Shown: piece after piece, positions 25,716 through 34,275 of the stretch
Layout: every line of letters starts with the position of its first letter
Numbering within the stretch: the first letter of the stretch is position 1
DNA from: CAZOEL01 sp964578835
Lineage (GTDB): Bacteria > Desulfobacterota > Syntrophobacteria > Syntrophobacterales > Syntrophobacteraceae
NCBI GenBank assembly: GCA_964578835.1
Contig: CAZOEL010000030.1
Span: 3,325-67,324, forward strand
Direction of reading: 5' to 3'
DNA: 64,000 nucleotides
Notes under the pieces: generated by a model
Databases searched by the model: none
The model's input: only the letters and a program-made list of their open reading frames with translations
What the model was told of the DNA's origin: nothing
Translations under genes and position numbers: made by a program

Positions 25716-28480
25716 GGCTGGCGACCTCTTTGCGCATGCTCGTGAAAAGGGAAAACCACACTAAAAATCGCTCCACCCTCAAACGGTTTATCCAACGTGA
25801 CGCTTCCGCACAGCTGGTTGGCAAGATCGGAAACGAGCTGCAATCCCAGAGTCGAAGCATTTTCGGGGTTGATGTGCGGAGGAATTCCCGCTCCATCATC
25901 AGAGACTCTAAGGAGCAGCATTTCCCCACCGATACGTTCCAGTCTGACCATGACCGATCCCGAACGATCTCCCGGGAAGGCATGCTTCAAGGCATTGGAG
26001 ACAAGCTCGTTAACGATGAGTCCGCAGGGCACGGCTTGATCAAGGGGAAGGCCAATCGCTTCCACTCGGGTTTCGACCCTGATCCGTTGGGATGACCTTC
26101 CGAAAGAAGCAACTATCTGCCGGCACAGGTCATCGATAAAGGCGGCAAAGCTGATGTGCGCCAGGTTTCCGGAACGGTAGAGAGTCTCGTGAAGGAGCGC
26201 CATCGTGCGCACCCGATTCCTGGTGTCCTTCAATATCTCCAGAGCTTCCGGATTTCCGGTGCAGTAGCTTTGCAGGCCGAGGAGGCTTACCACGATCTGG
26301 AGATTGTTCTTCACTCGGTGGTGGACTTCCTTGAGAAGAGCCACCTTTTCTTCGAGAGATTTGTGTAACTCCATTTCCGAGCGTTTGCGTTCGGTGATGT
26401 CGCGAATCACGCTGATCAGAGTGCGGGCGCCATGAATGGTCGCCCCCCGCGAGCTGACCTCTACGGGGAGCTCGCTCCCGTCATTTCTTCGGTGGACGGT
26501 CTCAAAGAGAATGCCATGTTCGTCGGCCTCCGCCATCTGTTCTGCAGTGAGCCCTGGCTCATCGATTGCGCGCAGTTTGTGAATAGTCATCGCCAGCAAC
26601 TCCTCACGGCTGTATCCATACGCATTGACTGCGGCGGAGTTTGCTTCCAGGATTTGTCCGTCGTCGCGCCGCATGAACAGGATGATGTCCCGGCTGTGAG
26701 CGGCCAACAGCTCAAAGCGGCGCAGTCCCTTTTCCGCCTCCTTGCGCGCCGTGATGTCGAAGAAGACTTCGAGCTTGGAAACCCGACCTTCCGCTCCGTA
26801 AACCGGCGTGTCGATCAGGTCGTAGGTCTTGCCCGTCTTCTCGGAGGACCATTCCCAGACTACCGTTTCGCCGGCGAGAACCTCGGCATTTTTGCACCAG
26901 GGGCAGGCTTCGCTGCGCTCATGGAAATACTCGTAGCATCTACGTCCATCCACGGGACCAAAATCGCTAAGCATTACGGGATTAACGAATTCAATCGAAT
27001 AATGATCGTCAACGATATAGACGCCGACGGGAAGAGCGTCTAGAAACCTGCGAAACTTGTTTCGCTCATGGGCAAGCGCCACCTCAGCCTGCTTGCGGTC
27101 GGTTATATCGAAGAAAGTAACAAGGAAGTCGTCGCCAAGGCCAACGCCTGAAATTTCCATCGTGAGAACTTTGCCGCTCTTGCATGTGACGCGGTATTCG
27201 GCAGGCTCGATGTCGGAATTACATTCCAGCGCTAGCCGCACAACTTTGTCCCAAGCTGCGACGACCGAGCGCCGGTAATCAGGGTCAGGGTAAGCGAGCC
27301 GCCACCATTCGGCGAGAGAAGGTATATCCTCATGCTCATATCCGAACGTTTGTCTGAATCGAGCATTGAAATTCATTATCGAGCCCTCATTATTGAAAAC
27401 GCATAAGGGAACCGGCGCTATATCGAACAATCGGCGGAAGCGCTTCTCGCTCTCCAGAGTGGTCTGCTGCGCGGCATCTCTGGCGGTCGCCGCTTCGTCC
27501 AGCAGGCGACGCACTGCTGCGACCTCGGCGATAACGGGGCCTGATACTTGTGACGAATCCTCCTGCGCCAGGGCGGCGACGGAGCGGGCGAGTCGACGGC
27601 CGGCAAGGCTTCCCCCAAGGACACTGACCAAAGTGATAGCCAGGAGCGTTGCGGCAAGCGTAGACGCCGAGGAGATAATCGATCCTCGATAGACGCTTTG
27701 AGAAACCTCAAGGACCACCGACCAGTGAGAAAGACGGGACGGGACCACAATACGAATGGCCTTCTCGTCATCCTCTGCAAGGGCCTCAGTCTCGGAGGAC
27801 GAGCGGCGCGTCATCACTTCGTCTTTGCCGTCCAGCACCGTAAGGCGCCACCCGGAAGGGAGCGCTATCTGCTCGAGGTGATGCATAATGTGGCGAGCTT
27901 CGATGATGCTCAGCAGGAGGAAGCGCACCTGCTCGTCGCGGATGACAGGCGTCACAATGGCGACGAGCGGCTCCTTGGCGATCGGCCCCATGAACATGTC
28001 TCCAACTGCCGGTCTTCCCGTTGCAAGCGCCTCGGGGGCTGCAGCATGGCCTCGGGGCTTTGGCAGTTTGGGGAGGACAGTCCCGAATGGCGTGCGCGTG
28101 TTGAAGATCATTTGCATAGAGGTGTCAGCAAGTATGACATGACCGCTGAAATTTTCGCGAAAGCCAAGCGATTCTTTATAAAAATTCCCTACATTGGGTG
28201 GATCGTCCATCGATGGGGAAGCTGAAAGCATCTTCAAAGCCGCAATCTGAGCTTCGATATGGAGATCGATAGACGCCGCGGCATTGTGCGCCCGATCCGA
28301 TGCATCCTGTTTGTGCTGACTATGTATCGAGCGTAGATGATGAATTGAAAGATAAGCCGCGAGTATTAACAGCGGCAGCACGCACATCCAGATTAACCTG
28401 GCGAGAAAGGCGTTGAGCGATACCTCGCGCAATGCTTCCTGGACAGGGGCGGAGCGCCTGGCGATGGAGATTAATCTCAT
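25712..28480 (-). CDS. Membrane sensor kinase: extracytoplasmic Cache-like domain, three PAS, HisKA_2 and HATPase
   Basis: 922 residues from the ATG at 28480, which has GGAG 10 bp upstream. Frames opening further out run into a palindromic repeat, and their N termini are artefacts of it. Transmembrane helices at about 27-47 and 268-292 bracket a Cache-like extracytoplasmic domain. PAS domains follow at about 350-460, 470-585 and 590-700; the second contains CPWC (Cys526, Cys529). The kinase core is HisKA_2: HHRVKNNLQIV with His720/His721, then NELVSNALKHAF and the G boxes. No receiver is attached. This kinase type often signals to atypical or single-domain receivers; the overlapping downstream gene starts with a receiver of the matching type. 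Confidence 0.9.
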   Translation of the reverse strand: MRLISIARRSAPVQEALREVSLNAFLARLIWMCVLPLLILAAYLSIHHLRSIHSQHKQDASDRAHNAAASIDLHIEAQIAALKMLSASPSMDDPPNVGNFYKESLGFRENFSGHVILADTSMQMIFNTRTPFGTVLPKLPKPRGHAAAPEALATGRPAVGDMFMGPIAKEPLVAIVTPVIRDEQVRFLLLSIIEARHIMHHLEQIALPSGWRLTVLDGKDEVMTRRSSSETEALAEDDEKAIRIVVPSRLSHWSVVLEVSQSVYRGSIISSASTLAATLLAITLVSVLGGSLAGRRLARSVAALAQEDSSQVSGPVIAEVAAVRRLLDEAATARDAAQQTTLESEKRFRRLFDIAPVPLCVFNNEGSIMNFNARFRQTFGYEHEDIPSLAEWWRLAYPDPDYRRSVVAAWDKVVRLALECNSDIEPAEYRVTCKSGKVLTMEISGVGLGDDFLVTFFDITDRKQAEVALAHERNKFRRFLDALPVGVYIVDDHYSIEFVNPVMLSDFGPVDGRRCYEYFHERSEACPWCKNAEVLAGETVVWEWSSEKTGKTYDLIDTPVYGAEGRVSKLEVFFDITARKEAEKGLRRFELLAAHSRDIILFMRRDDGQILEANSAAVNAYGYSREELLAMTIHKLRAIDEPGLTAEQMAEADEHGILFETVHRRNDGSELPVEVSSRGATIHGARTLISVIRDITERKRSEMELHKSLEEKVALLKEVHHRVKNNLQIVVSLLGLQSYCTGNPEALEILKDTRNRVRTMALLHETLYRSGNLAHISFAAFIDDLCRQIVASFGRSSQRIRVETRVEAIGLPLDQAVPCGLIVNELVSNALKHAFPGDRSGSVMVRLERIGGEMLLLRVSDDGAGIPPHINPENASTLGLQLVSDLANQLCGSVTLDKPFEGGAIFSVVFPFHEHAQRGRQP

Positions 28481-28507
28481 TAAGCGGAAACTCCAATAAG
28501 GAGCCGG

Positions 28508-28634
28508 AAAGGAATAACTCATCTGTTCCAGGCAGAATCTCTGGATTCCGGCTTTCGCCGGAATGACGATCCAGGCCATTTAAGGCGTCATTCCGGCGAA
28601 AGCCGGAATCCATAGAACGATGAGTTATTCCTTT
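28508..28634. repeat. Palindromic REP-like element with outer inverted repeats
   Basis: Two perfect 27-nt inverted arms (28542-28568 and 28586-28612) flank a 17-nt spacer. Each arm itself holds a small hairpin, ATTCCGGC-TTTC-GCCGGAAT or its complement. Outside them, a second perfect 16-nt inverted pair lies at 28508-28523 and 28619-28634 (AAAGGAATAACTCATC and its complement). The core is the dispersed element that, when translated, gives the well-known VIPAKAGI artefact. It lies immediately 5' of the Cache kinase. Confidence 0.85.
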
Positions 28635-28899
28635 GCAACTCCTAACTCCAAAATCATCCAGGCGATACGCCGGCGCCGGCCCAAAAAACGGTCTCCATCA
28701 TTTGCTAGAGGAAAGACCGTTGCCGGGAAAGGCGTTGGCAGCTTTTGCGCGGTTCGCTCGTCACTGATCCTGGCGTTACATTGATTGTCAAAAGTTATGC
28801 ACCCATAAGGCAAAAGCAGCAACTGCCTGTTTCACTCATCCACTTCACCAAAGCCGATGGAGAAAACCTGCGATCTTCATCGTCGATAGTTGTTCAAGC

Positions 28900-30903
28900 T
28901 TAAAAGTCGTCAAATTCTCCAGCGTACGATCTTCCATCCCCTGGAAATGGAAGCTGCCTTGTTATTTCACTCTTGGGCAGGGATTTTCCATCCATCACTG
29001 GAGCCTTCTTTGCGCTCGAAGCGCGACGCTCTACAAGAACCTGCATCCTACTCTCGTCTATCGACCTTGTCCCAGTTCCGTTACCCTTCACACCCACGCT
29101 ATTTCCACCAACGAGATCGACGAGATCTGAAACGAAAGCCTGCATCTGTTCCGCCTGCGCGTAAAGCTCTTCTGAAGCTGAAGCGGACTCTTCAGCGTTG
29201 GCGGCATTCTGCTGCACTACTTTGTCCATTTCGTTTACGGCATTGTTGATCTGGCTCATTCCCTGAGACTGCTCCTGAGACGCTCCGGAGATTTCCCCCA
29301 CCAGCTCCGCGGCTTTTGAGACGACCTTCGCCACTTCACTGAACTCGCTACTGGTTTTTCCTACGAGGCTTACCCCGTCATTCACTCTTTTTCCGGTGCC
29401 ATCGATCAGTCCCGCTGTTGTCTTTGCCGCCTCGGCAGCCCTCAATGCAAGGCTTCTGACTTCGTCCGCGACGACGGCGAACCCCGCCCCGGCCTCTCCG
29501 GCTCTCGCTGCTTCCACTGCAGCGTTTAGCGCCAGAAGGTTTGTCTGGAATGCTATCTCATCGATGGTCTTTATAATCTTCTGGGTTTCCAGGCTCGATC
29601 GAGATATCTCTTCCATGGATGCGGTAAGCTGATTCATCGATTCATTTGCGTCTCCCACTATACGCCCGGCCTGAGCCATGAGTTGATCCGCCTGAGCTGC
29701 GTTGCCCGCATTCTGCTGAGTCATGGAATGCATCTCCTCAAGCGAGGAAGATGTTTCCTCTATGGCTGCGGCCTGCTCCGAGGCCCCTTCGGCCAGTTGC
29801 TGACTGGACGACGATACTTCACGAGAAGCTGCGGCAACTTGACTCGCCCCTTCGCTCAATCCATCGATTACTCGCTTTATCGGCCTGGTGATGCTCAGTG
29901 TGATGGCGGCGGCGCAGAAGAGCCCGAGGAATAGTGCGATACCAAGCCCTATGGTCACAATTTTCGAGGCGAAAGCAAGGGATGAAGAGGCTTCATTGGC
30001 GATCGTCGACGTCAGGTCCATTCCCGCCTTCGCGGTGCTTGCCGCGACTGCCACAACCTTATCGCCCGCAGCCTTGCGCTTCTTTCCCACCTCCTCCATC
30101 ATAACCCAGTTCCTGTGAAGCTCTTTGAGAGCTTTACCGTACGCCGCGGCTGCTTCCTGTATCTTCGTGATTTGAGCAAGGTTGACATTCTGAGCCGTTA
30201 GAGGCCGGATAGCCGCCAGCTTCTTTTCGATCTCATCGAAATTCTTGAAAGCTTCCTGGAGCAGGGCGGGCTCGCGAAGCCCCTGCACTCTGAAATTGAC
30301 CATCCTCGTTGCATTGCCAAGGTCTATCACATCATTTATGAGGGTTATCTTCGTAAAACGGCTCGAAAGCGCTTGGGCGTCGGCGCCGCTCTGGATCTCC
30401 TCCTTCATGGCGTTGCTCTGGGATTCGAGATAGAGATAAGACTCCGTCATGTATTGCTTAGCGACTTCATCCAGCGTAGTGCGCTGCGCCGCTATGGCGT
30501 CCATACTTGTCAGCGTTTCTGAAAGCGTCCTGTCGTATTCGTCCACCGCAACCTTTGCGCTTGCCGCGTCCTGTTTAAGCTTTTCAAGGAAGTCGAACCT
30601 TTTCGCCAACTCTTCTGCGCTCTTCAGGTTGGATTTCACTTCTTCAAGAAATTTTCTTCCCTTTTCGAGAGAAGCTTTGTCATTGGCGTATACATAGCCC
30701 CTCACCTCGAGCATCGTTGATAGAGCGTTTCTCTCAACCTCATTAGCGATACGCACTTCGGGCATGTAGGCGCCTGCAAGGCTACTCGATTGAGTATGGA
30801 CGGAATTCATACTCCAGATAGCGAGTCCTCCAAGAACCAGAGAAATACAGATAAGAAGTCCGAATCCCCCAAAGATTTTTACTCCAAGTCTCATTCTTCC
30901 CAT
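28900..30903 (-). CDS. Methyl-accepting chemotaxis protein
   Basis: 667 residues. The N-terminal helix (8-30) and a second at about 313-335 bracket a long helical periplasmic domain of the HBM or four-helix type. A HAMP-like segment follows (TRPIKRVIDGLSEG). The signalling coiled coil has the highly conserved tip DEIAFQTNLLALNAAVEAAR near residues 455-475 and methylation-type Glu/Gln/Ala repeats on each side. The tail lacks a CheR-binding NWETF-like pentapeptide and ends GEFDDF. It should sense small ligands and control CheA, but no cheA or cheW gene is in the window, so it works with a chemotaxis array encoded elsewhere. Confidence 0.93.
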   Translation of the reverse strand: MGRMRLGVKIFGGFGLLICISLVLGGLAIWSMNSVHTQSSSLAGAYMPEVRIANEVERNALSTMLEVRGYVYANDKASLEKGRKFLEEVKSNLKSAEELAKRFDFLEKLKQDAASAKVAVDEYDRTLSETLTSMDAIAAQRTTLDEVAKQYMTESYLYLESQSNAMKEEIQSGADAQALSSRFTKITLINDVIDLGNATRMVNFRVQGLREPALLQEAFKNFDEIEKKLAAIRPLTAQNVNLAQITKIQEAAAAYGKALKELHRNWVMMEEVGKKRKAAGDKVVAVAASTAKAGMDLTSTIANEASSSLAFASKIVTIGLGIALFLGLFCAAAITLSITRPIKRVIDGLSEGASQVAAASREVSSSSQQLAEGASEQAAAIEETSSSLEEMHSMTQQNAGNAAQADQLMAQAGRIVGDANESMNQLTASMEEISRSSLETQKIIKTIDEIAFQTNLLALNAAVEAARAGEAGAGFAVVADEVRSLALRAAEAAKTTAGLIDGTGKRVNDGVSLVGKTSSEFSEVAKVVSKAAELVGEISGASQEQSQGMSQINNAVNEMDKVVQQNAANAEESASASEELYAQAEQMQAFVSDLVDLVGGNSVGVKGNGTGTRSIDESRMQVLVERRASSAKKAPVMDGKSLPKSEITRQLPFPGDGRSYAGEFDDF

Positions 30904-30956
30904 GTTATCCCCCCTGAGTCGAAACGTGAATTATGCCGCTTGAGATCCAAAGGCGC

Positions 30957-31340
30957 TCACGCTTGCAAGCGCACGTGCTTTTTGAGAAGATTCCTCAACA
31001 CCCCCACGACCTCTTCGGGTTCGGCATCCATCGAAGCGAGGTAGCGCGGGAAGAGTCTATGTCCGATAGCCACAGTTTCTTCTTCAAGATCCGGAACAAA
31101 GAGGACGATCCGCAGGTCCAGGAAAAGATGAGCCATGGAACAGATTTCGAGAAGCTCATTTTTCGTCGGACAAATGAGAACCGCGAGGGAGAAGTGGCCG
31201 CCGGCTCTGCGAAGGCTCGATCGAAGAGCGCCCGGCCGACTGCAGACTTCCATTTCTCGGTCGGGGATGAGGGTCTGAAGTTCATGCTCCACATCCAATC
31301 CGGCTGCTCTAAGAGTCCGTCCGTACACAAGCACTTGCAT
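30957..31340 (-). CDS. Hypothetical protein, possible degenerate receiver-like fold, 127 aa
   Basis: The start is the ATG at 31340, 6 bp after AAAGGTG; a GTG 9 bp further out overlaps that site. The chain alternates hydrophobic strands and amphipathic helices: MQVLVYG, then LAVLICPT, LRIVLFVPD and GHRLFPRYLAS. This looks like an alpha/beta fold of receiver size, but it has no DD pair or central phosphoacceptor Asp in the expected places. I do not recognise a family. It sits between the chemoreceptor and the NtrC-type regulator, all on -. Gene status is supported by the ribosome site and context. Confidence 0.6.
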   Translation of the reverse strand: MQVLVYGRTLRAAGLDVEHELQTLIPDREMEVCSRPGALRSSLRRAGGHFSLAVLICPTKNELLEICSMAHLFLDLRIVLFVPDLEEETVAIGHRLFPRYLASMDAEPEEVVGVLRNLLKKHVRLQA

Positions 31341-31540
31341 CCTTGTCACCTTTACGATTATTGATTGTGAATACGCGCCGACTTAGAAAGAAGGCAATCT
31401 TGGCGCCACAATGGGGTAAAAAGGAATTATGATGTTATAACAATATCTAATACGAAGTATGCGAGACGCTACTGATGGGAGGGAGGATTGCTGAAAAGCG
31501 AAATAGTTGCCAATTGTCAAAAAAAATGAACGAATGAAAA

Positions 31541-32986
31541 TTATTGTTTCCTATCGGGAGGGGACGTCCAGCCGAGGCGGGAGACGCCGCGCCTTTTGAG
31601 CATATTGTAGAGTTGAGTGCGACTGAGGCCGGAAAGTTGGCAGGCTTCCTTCATGCTGCCTTGCGTAAACGCCATGAGCCCGGCAAGGTAGCTCTTTTCA
31701 GCCTCAATAAGCACCGACTCGCGGAACTCCCTGTACTTCCGGGGAAGATCCGCAGAAAGCTCGGAAGTCCTGTCAGTCGTCTCAGAAATCAAAGTGTCGG
31801 GCGTTTCCTCAACCCGCCTCCTTGTAACGCTCGCCCTGATGTTGACGGGCAGATGCCGGGCAAAGAGCACGGGTTCGTACAAGGCGGTTGAGATGACCAT
31901 TCTGAGGGTATTGACAAGCTCCCTGACATTTCCCGGCCAATGATAGCTTGTGAGCGCATCCATGAAGTCTGAAGAGAGATCCTTCTCATTTATGCCGTAG
32001 CTATCGAAGATCTTGGCCGCATGAAACAGAACGAGCTTCGGGATATCCTCCGGCCGCTGTCGCAATGGCGGCAGCTCGATGGTAATCGTCTGGAGCCTGA
32101 AGAGCAGATCCATCCTGAATAGCCCCTCCTGCGCCATCGAATTGAGATCGCGGTTAGTCGCCGCAATGACTCTGAAGTCGCTCATCTCTTCATGAATCGA
32201 TCCTATGGGCCTGAAAGTTCGCTCTTGAAGCACCCTGAGAAAAGCCTTCTGAGTCGCCGGCGGAAGCTCGCCTACCTCATCGAGAAAGAGCGTTCCCCGG
32301 TTGGCTTGTTTGATCAGGCCGATCTTGGACTTGTCAGCGCCCGTAAAAGCCCCTTTCTCATGACCAAAAAGGGCGCTCTCTATGAGCGTTTCGGGAAGAG
32401 CGGCGCAATCGACCACAACCAGGTTGCCGCCTGCTCGTGAACTATTGGTGTGAATGGCTCTTGCCAGAAGCTCTTTGCCCGTGCCGGTTTCACCCGTAAT
32501 GAGCACATCCGCGTCGCTGTGCGCCGCTCTGGCTACGAGATCGAGGCATATGGCCATGGTCCGACTCGAGCCCACGACGCCGTCAAGCTTCAACAAATTC
32601 GGAATTCCAAGTTTGTGGAGATTTTCCCGATATTGAAACACCCTTTTCAATGAAAGGACAATATCGTTCTTGGAGAGGGGCTTTTGCAGGTAATCCCAGG
32701 CTCCGCTGCGTATGGCGACTTCCGCGCCCGTGGGACCTCCATAGCCGGTCATGATGATCACCTCAGGGGATGATGGGGCCGAGGCAAAAGAAGGCAATGA
32801 GTCCAGCCCGCTTCCATCCGGCAACTCCACATCGAGAAACACAACATCGAAATTGTCCGCTACAGCGTAAGCCAGCCCTGAAAGAATCGTAGAAGCAACG
32901 ACTGCATCGTGATTCATCTTACGGACAATATCGCAGAGCAATGAGCCAATTGATGAATCGTCATCCACGATGAGAATCTTGCCCAT
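31541..32986 (-). CDS. NtrC-family sigma-54-dependent response regulator
   Basis: 481 residues. The receiver (1-120) has VDDD at 7-10, Asp52 in FLDVELPDGSG, Thr in MTGYGG and Lys in LQKPLSK. The AAA+ core has Walker A GETGTGKE, EKGAFTGAD for sigma-54 contact and Walker B RGTLFLDEVGE. A Fis-type helix-turn-helix (GSMKEACQLSGLSRTQLYNM) lies near the C terminus. Phosphorylation would drive oligomer formation and open-complex formation at sigma-54 promoters. It lies in a cluster with a chemoreceptor and several kinases, none of which is an obvious dedicated partner. The start ATG begins the receiver fold directly. Confidence 0.93.
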   Translation of the reverse strand: MGKILIVDDDSSIGSLLCDIVRKMNHDAVVASTILSGLAYAVADNFDVVFLDVELPDGSGLDSLPSFASAPSSPEVIIMTGYGGPTGAEVAIRSGAWDYLQKPLSKNDIVLSLKRVFQYRENLHKLGIPNLLKLDGVVGSSRTMAICLDLVARAAHSDADVLITGETGTGKELLARAIHTNSSRAGGNLVVVDCAALPETLIESALFGHEKGAFTGADKSKIGLIKQANRGTLFLDEVGELPPATQKAFLRVLQERTFRPIGSIHEEMSDFRVIAATNRDLNSMAQEGLFRMDLLFRLQTITIELPPLRQRPEDIPKLVLFHAAKIFDSYGINEKDLSSDFMDALTSYHWPGNVRELVNTLRMVISTALYEPVLFARHLPVNIRASVTRRRVEETPDTLISETTDRTSELSADLPRKYREFRESVLIEAEKSYLAGLMAFTQGSMKEACQLSGLSRTQLYNMLKRRGVSRLGWTSPPDRKQ

Positions 32987-33331
32987 ATCGACCTAAGTCT
33001 CCCTCTGTGGAAACCTCAACCCAGTATGGTCCCCCCCGAGAATCTATGAAAAAATACGAGACAATTCCTATGCGCCAAAGAGCCTCTTGAGACTCTTATC
33101 TCATGCTTTTCGCTGAGTTTGAAGCGAAATTATCAGCAATTCTCACTTTGACGCCTCCGTGTAGGGAAAGTCTTTTCCAGCTTGCCAAAAACCGCTTTAG
33201 GCGCGTCGGCTCAAAGGGGATCAAAGGATAAATGAGAGATACAGCTGTATTCGCGTTAGCGATAGCAATCATCTTTGAGGCTATGGTATATTCGAATAGT
33301 CGAAAATACAAATCTCGTTGGAGTACATCAA
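32987..33331. other. Intergenic region of 345 bp between divergent genes
   Basis: Between the NtrC regulator (-) and the amidohydrolase (+). A 71-codon frame on - (33096-33311) lacks a ribosome site and is not called. No sigma-54 consensus (TGGCAC-N5-TTGCA) was found here by eye. Confidence 0.45.
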
Positions 33332-34048
33332 ATGGAAATTATCGATTCTCATACTCATTGGGGGCCTTCTGTCGCCATGGGGACATCCGTCAGCACTGGG
33401 GAGCTTCTGAGGCAGGCCGAACAGTGCGGAGTGGACCGCATTGTGATTTTTCCCTTTCCATCGCAGGCGCTCGCCGATGAGAGCATCAATGAGGAAGTCT
33501 TGAATGAAGCGAGCCTCATTACCCAGTTCATTCCCTACTATTACATTCCCGATGACTTGCGTCCGATTCCGGAAGGCCAGGGCTTCTACGGGGGGAAATG
33601 GCACTGGACAAGGGGCGTTTCCGATCACTCTTCGCACTACGGAGTCTTGGAAGATCCTGCGCTGCCGTTATTTTTCGAAAAATCGGAAGCAATCGGCTTG
33701 CCTCTGATTATTGAGGAAGAGCTCAGGTTTACTATTGAGTTTGCAGAAATGTCCGGGAAGTTGAACCTCATTATTCCTCACTTGGGCCTCTTGGGAGGAA
33801 ATCCCCTGGATTTTCTCGCCGCTTTCAAAAAGCATGAGCATGTGTTTTTCGATACGGCGCTCGCTCAGCCGCAGACCATCCAGCGGTTCGTTCAAGAAAT
33901 TGGGGCTGAGCGGGTCATTTTCGGCTCGGATATCCCCTTCGGCGCCATGAAAGCAGAACTGCAGAAAGTGCTGTCTCTCCGAATCGGCGACCGAGAGCGG
34001 GAGGCGATCCTTGGCGGCAACATCCGGCGACTGATCGGCCTTCCCTAA
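33332..34048 (+). CDS. Amidohydrolase-2 family metal-dependent hydrolase
   Basis: 238 residues from the ATG at 33332, 8 bp after GGAG; it begins directly with the family's first strand. His7 and His9 in DSHTH are the paired metal ligands at the barrel mouth. The late-barrel motif GAERVIFGSDIPFG supplies the catalytic Asp, and GGNIRRLIGL is the typical C terminus. The usual His on the middle strand is not obvious: LPLIIEEELRFTIEF has glutamates there, and LIIPHLG gives a later His. Members hydrolyse or decarboxylate small cyclic or aromatic acids; the substrate is unknown. It is a single gene followed by a palindromic hairpin. Confidence 0.8.
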   Translation: MEIIDSHTHWGPSVAMGTSVSTGELLRQAEQCGVDRIVIFPFPSQALADESINEEVLNEASLITQFIPYYYIPDDLRPIPEGQGFYGGKWHWTRGVSDHSSHYGVLEDPALPLFFEKSEAIGLPLIIEEELRFTIEFAEMSGKLNLIIPHLGLLGGNPLDFLAAFKKHEHVFFDTALAQPQTIQRFVQEIGAERVIFGSDIPFGAMKAELQKVLSLRIGDREREAILGGNIRRLIGLP

Positions 34049-34161
34049 TGTCCGCCCAAAACATTTCCATAGCGCTCTCGCTTATGATCTCCAGTCATCG
34101 ACTCAGCCTTCACGACGTTGCATGCAATCCAGGGCCGGGCTTTGCGACTTGATCCCTGGCT

Positions 34162-34188
34162 AAGGACGGCGACGTCGCCGCCTTTTCA
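34162..34188 (+). terminator. Palindromic hairpin, possible terminator of the amidohydrolase
   Basis: The perfect palindrome CGGCGACGTCGCCG (34167-34180), extended by AAGG/CCTT with one bulged base, is followed by TTCATTT. It lies 119 bp after the amidohydrolase stop. The central loop must be ACGT. Confidence 0.4.
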
Positions 34189-34275
34189 TTTGTAACGGCC
34201 CTTACAATCGATTACATTGCACCTCCGTTGTGCTCCGCCAGGTTTCCAGTTCTTGCGATATGAAACGGGACCGAA

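Noticed and set aside
28481..28579. N-terminal extension of the Cache kinase containing VIPAKAGI
   Set aside because: This peptide is the translation of a dispersed palindromic repeat and is a known prediction artefact. A good start exists at 28480.
28625..28822. A 65-codon frame on - between the repeat and the chemoreceptor
   Set aside because: It starts without a ribosome site, overlaps the outer arm of the palindrome and shows no domain.
33096..33311. A 71-codon frame on - upstream of the NtrC regulator
   Set aside because: No ribosome site, and it lies in what must be a promoter region between divergent genes.
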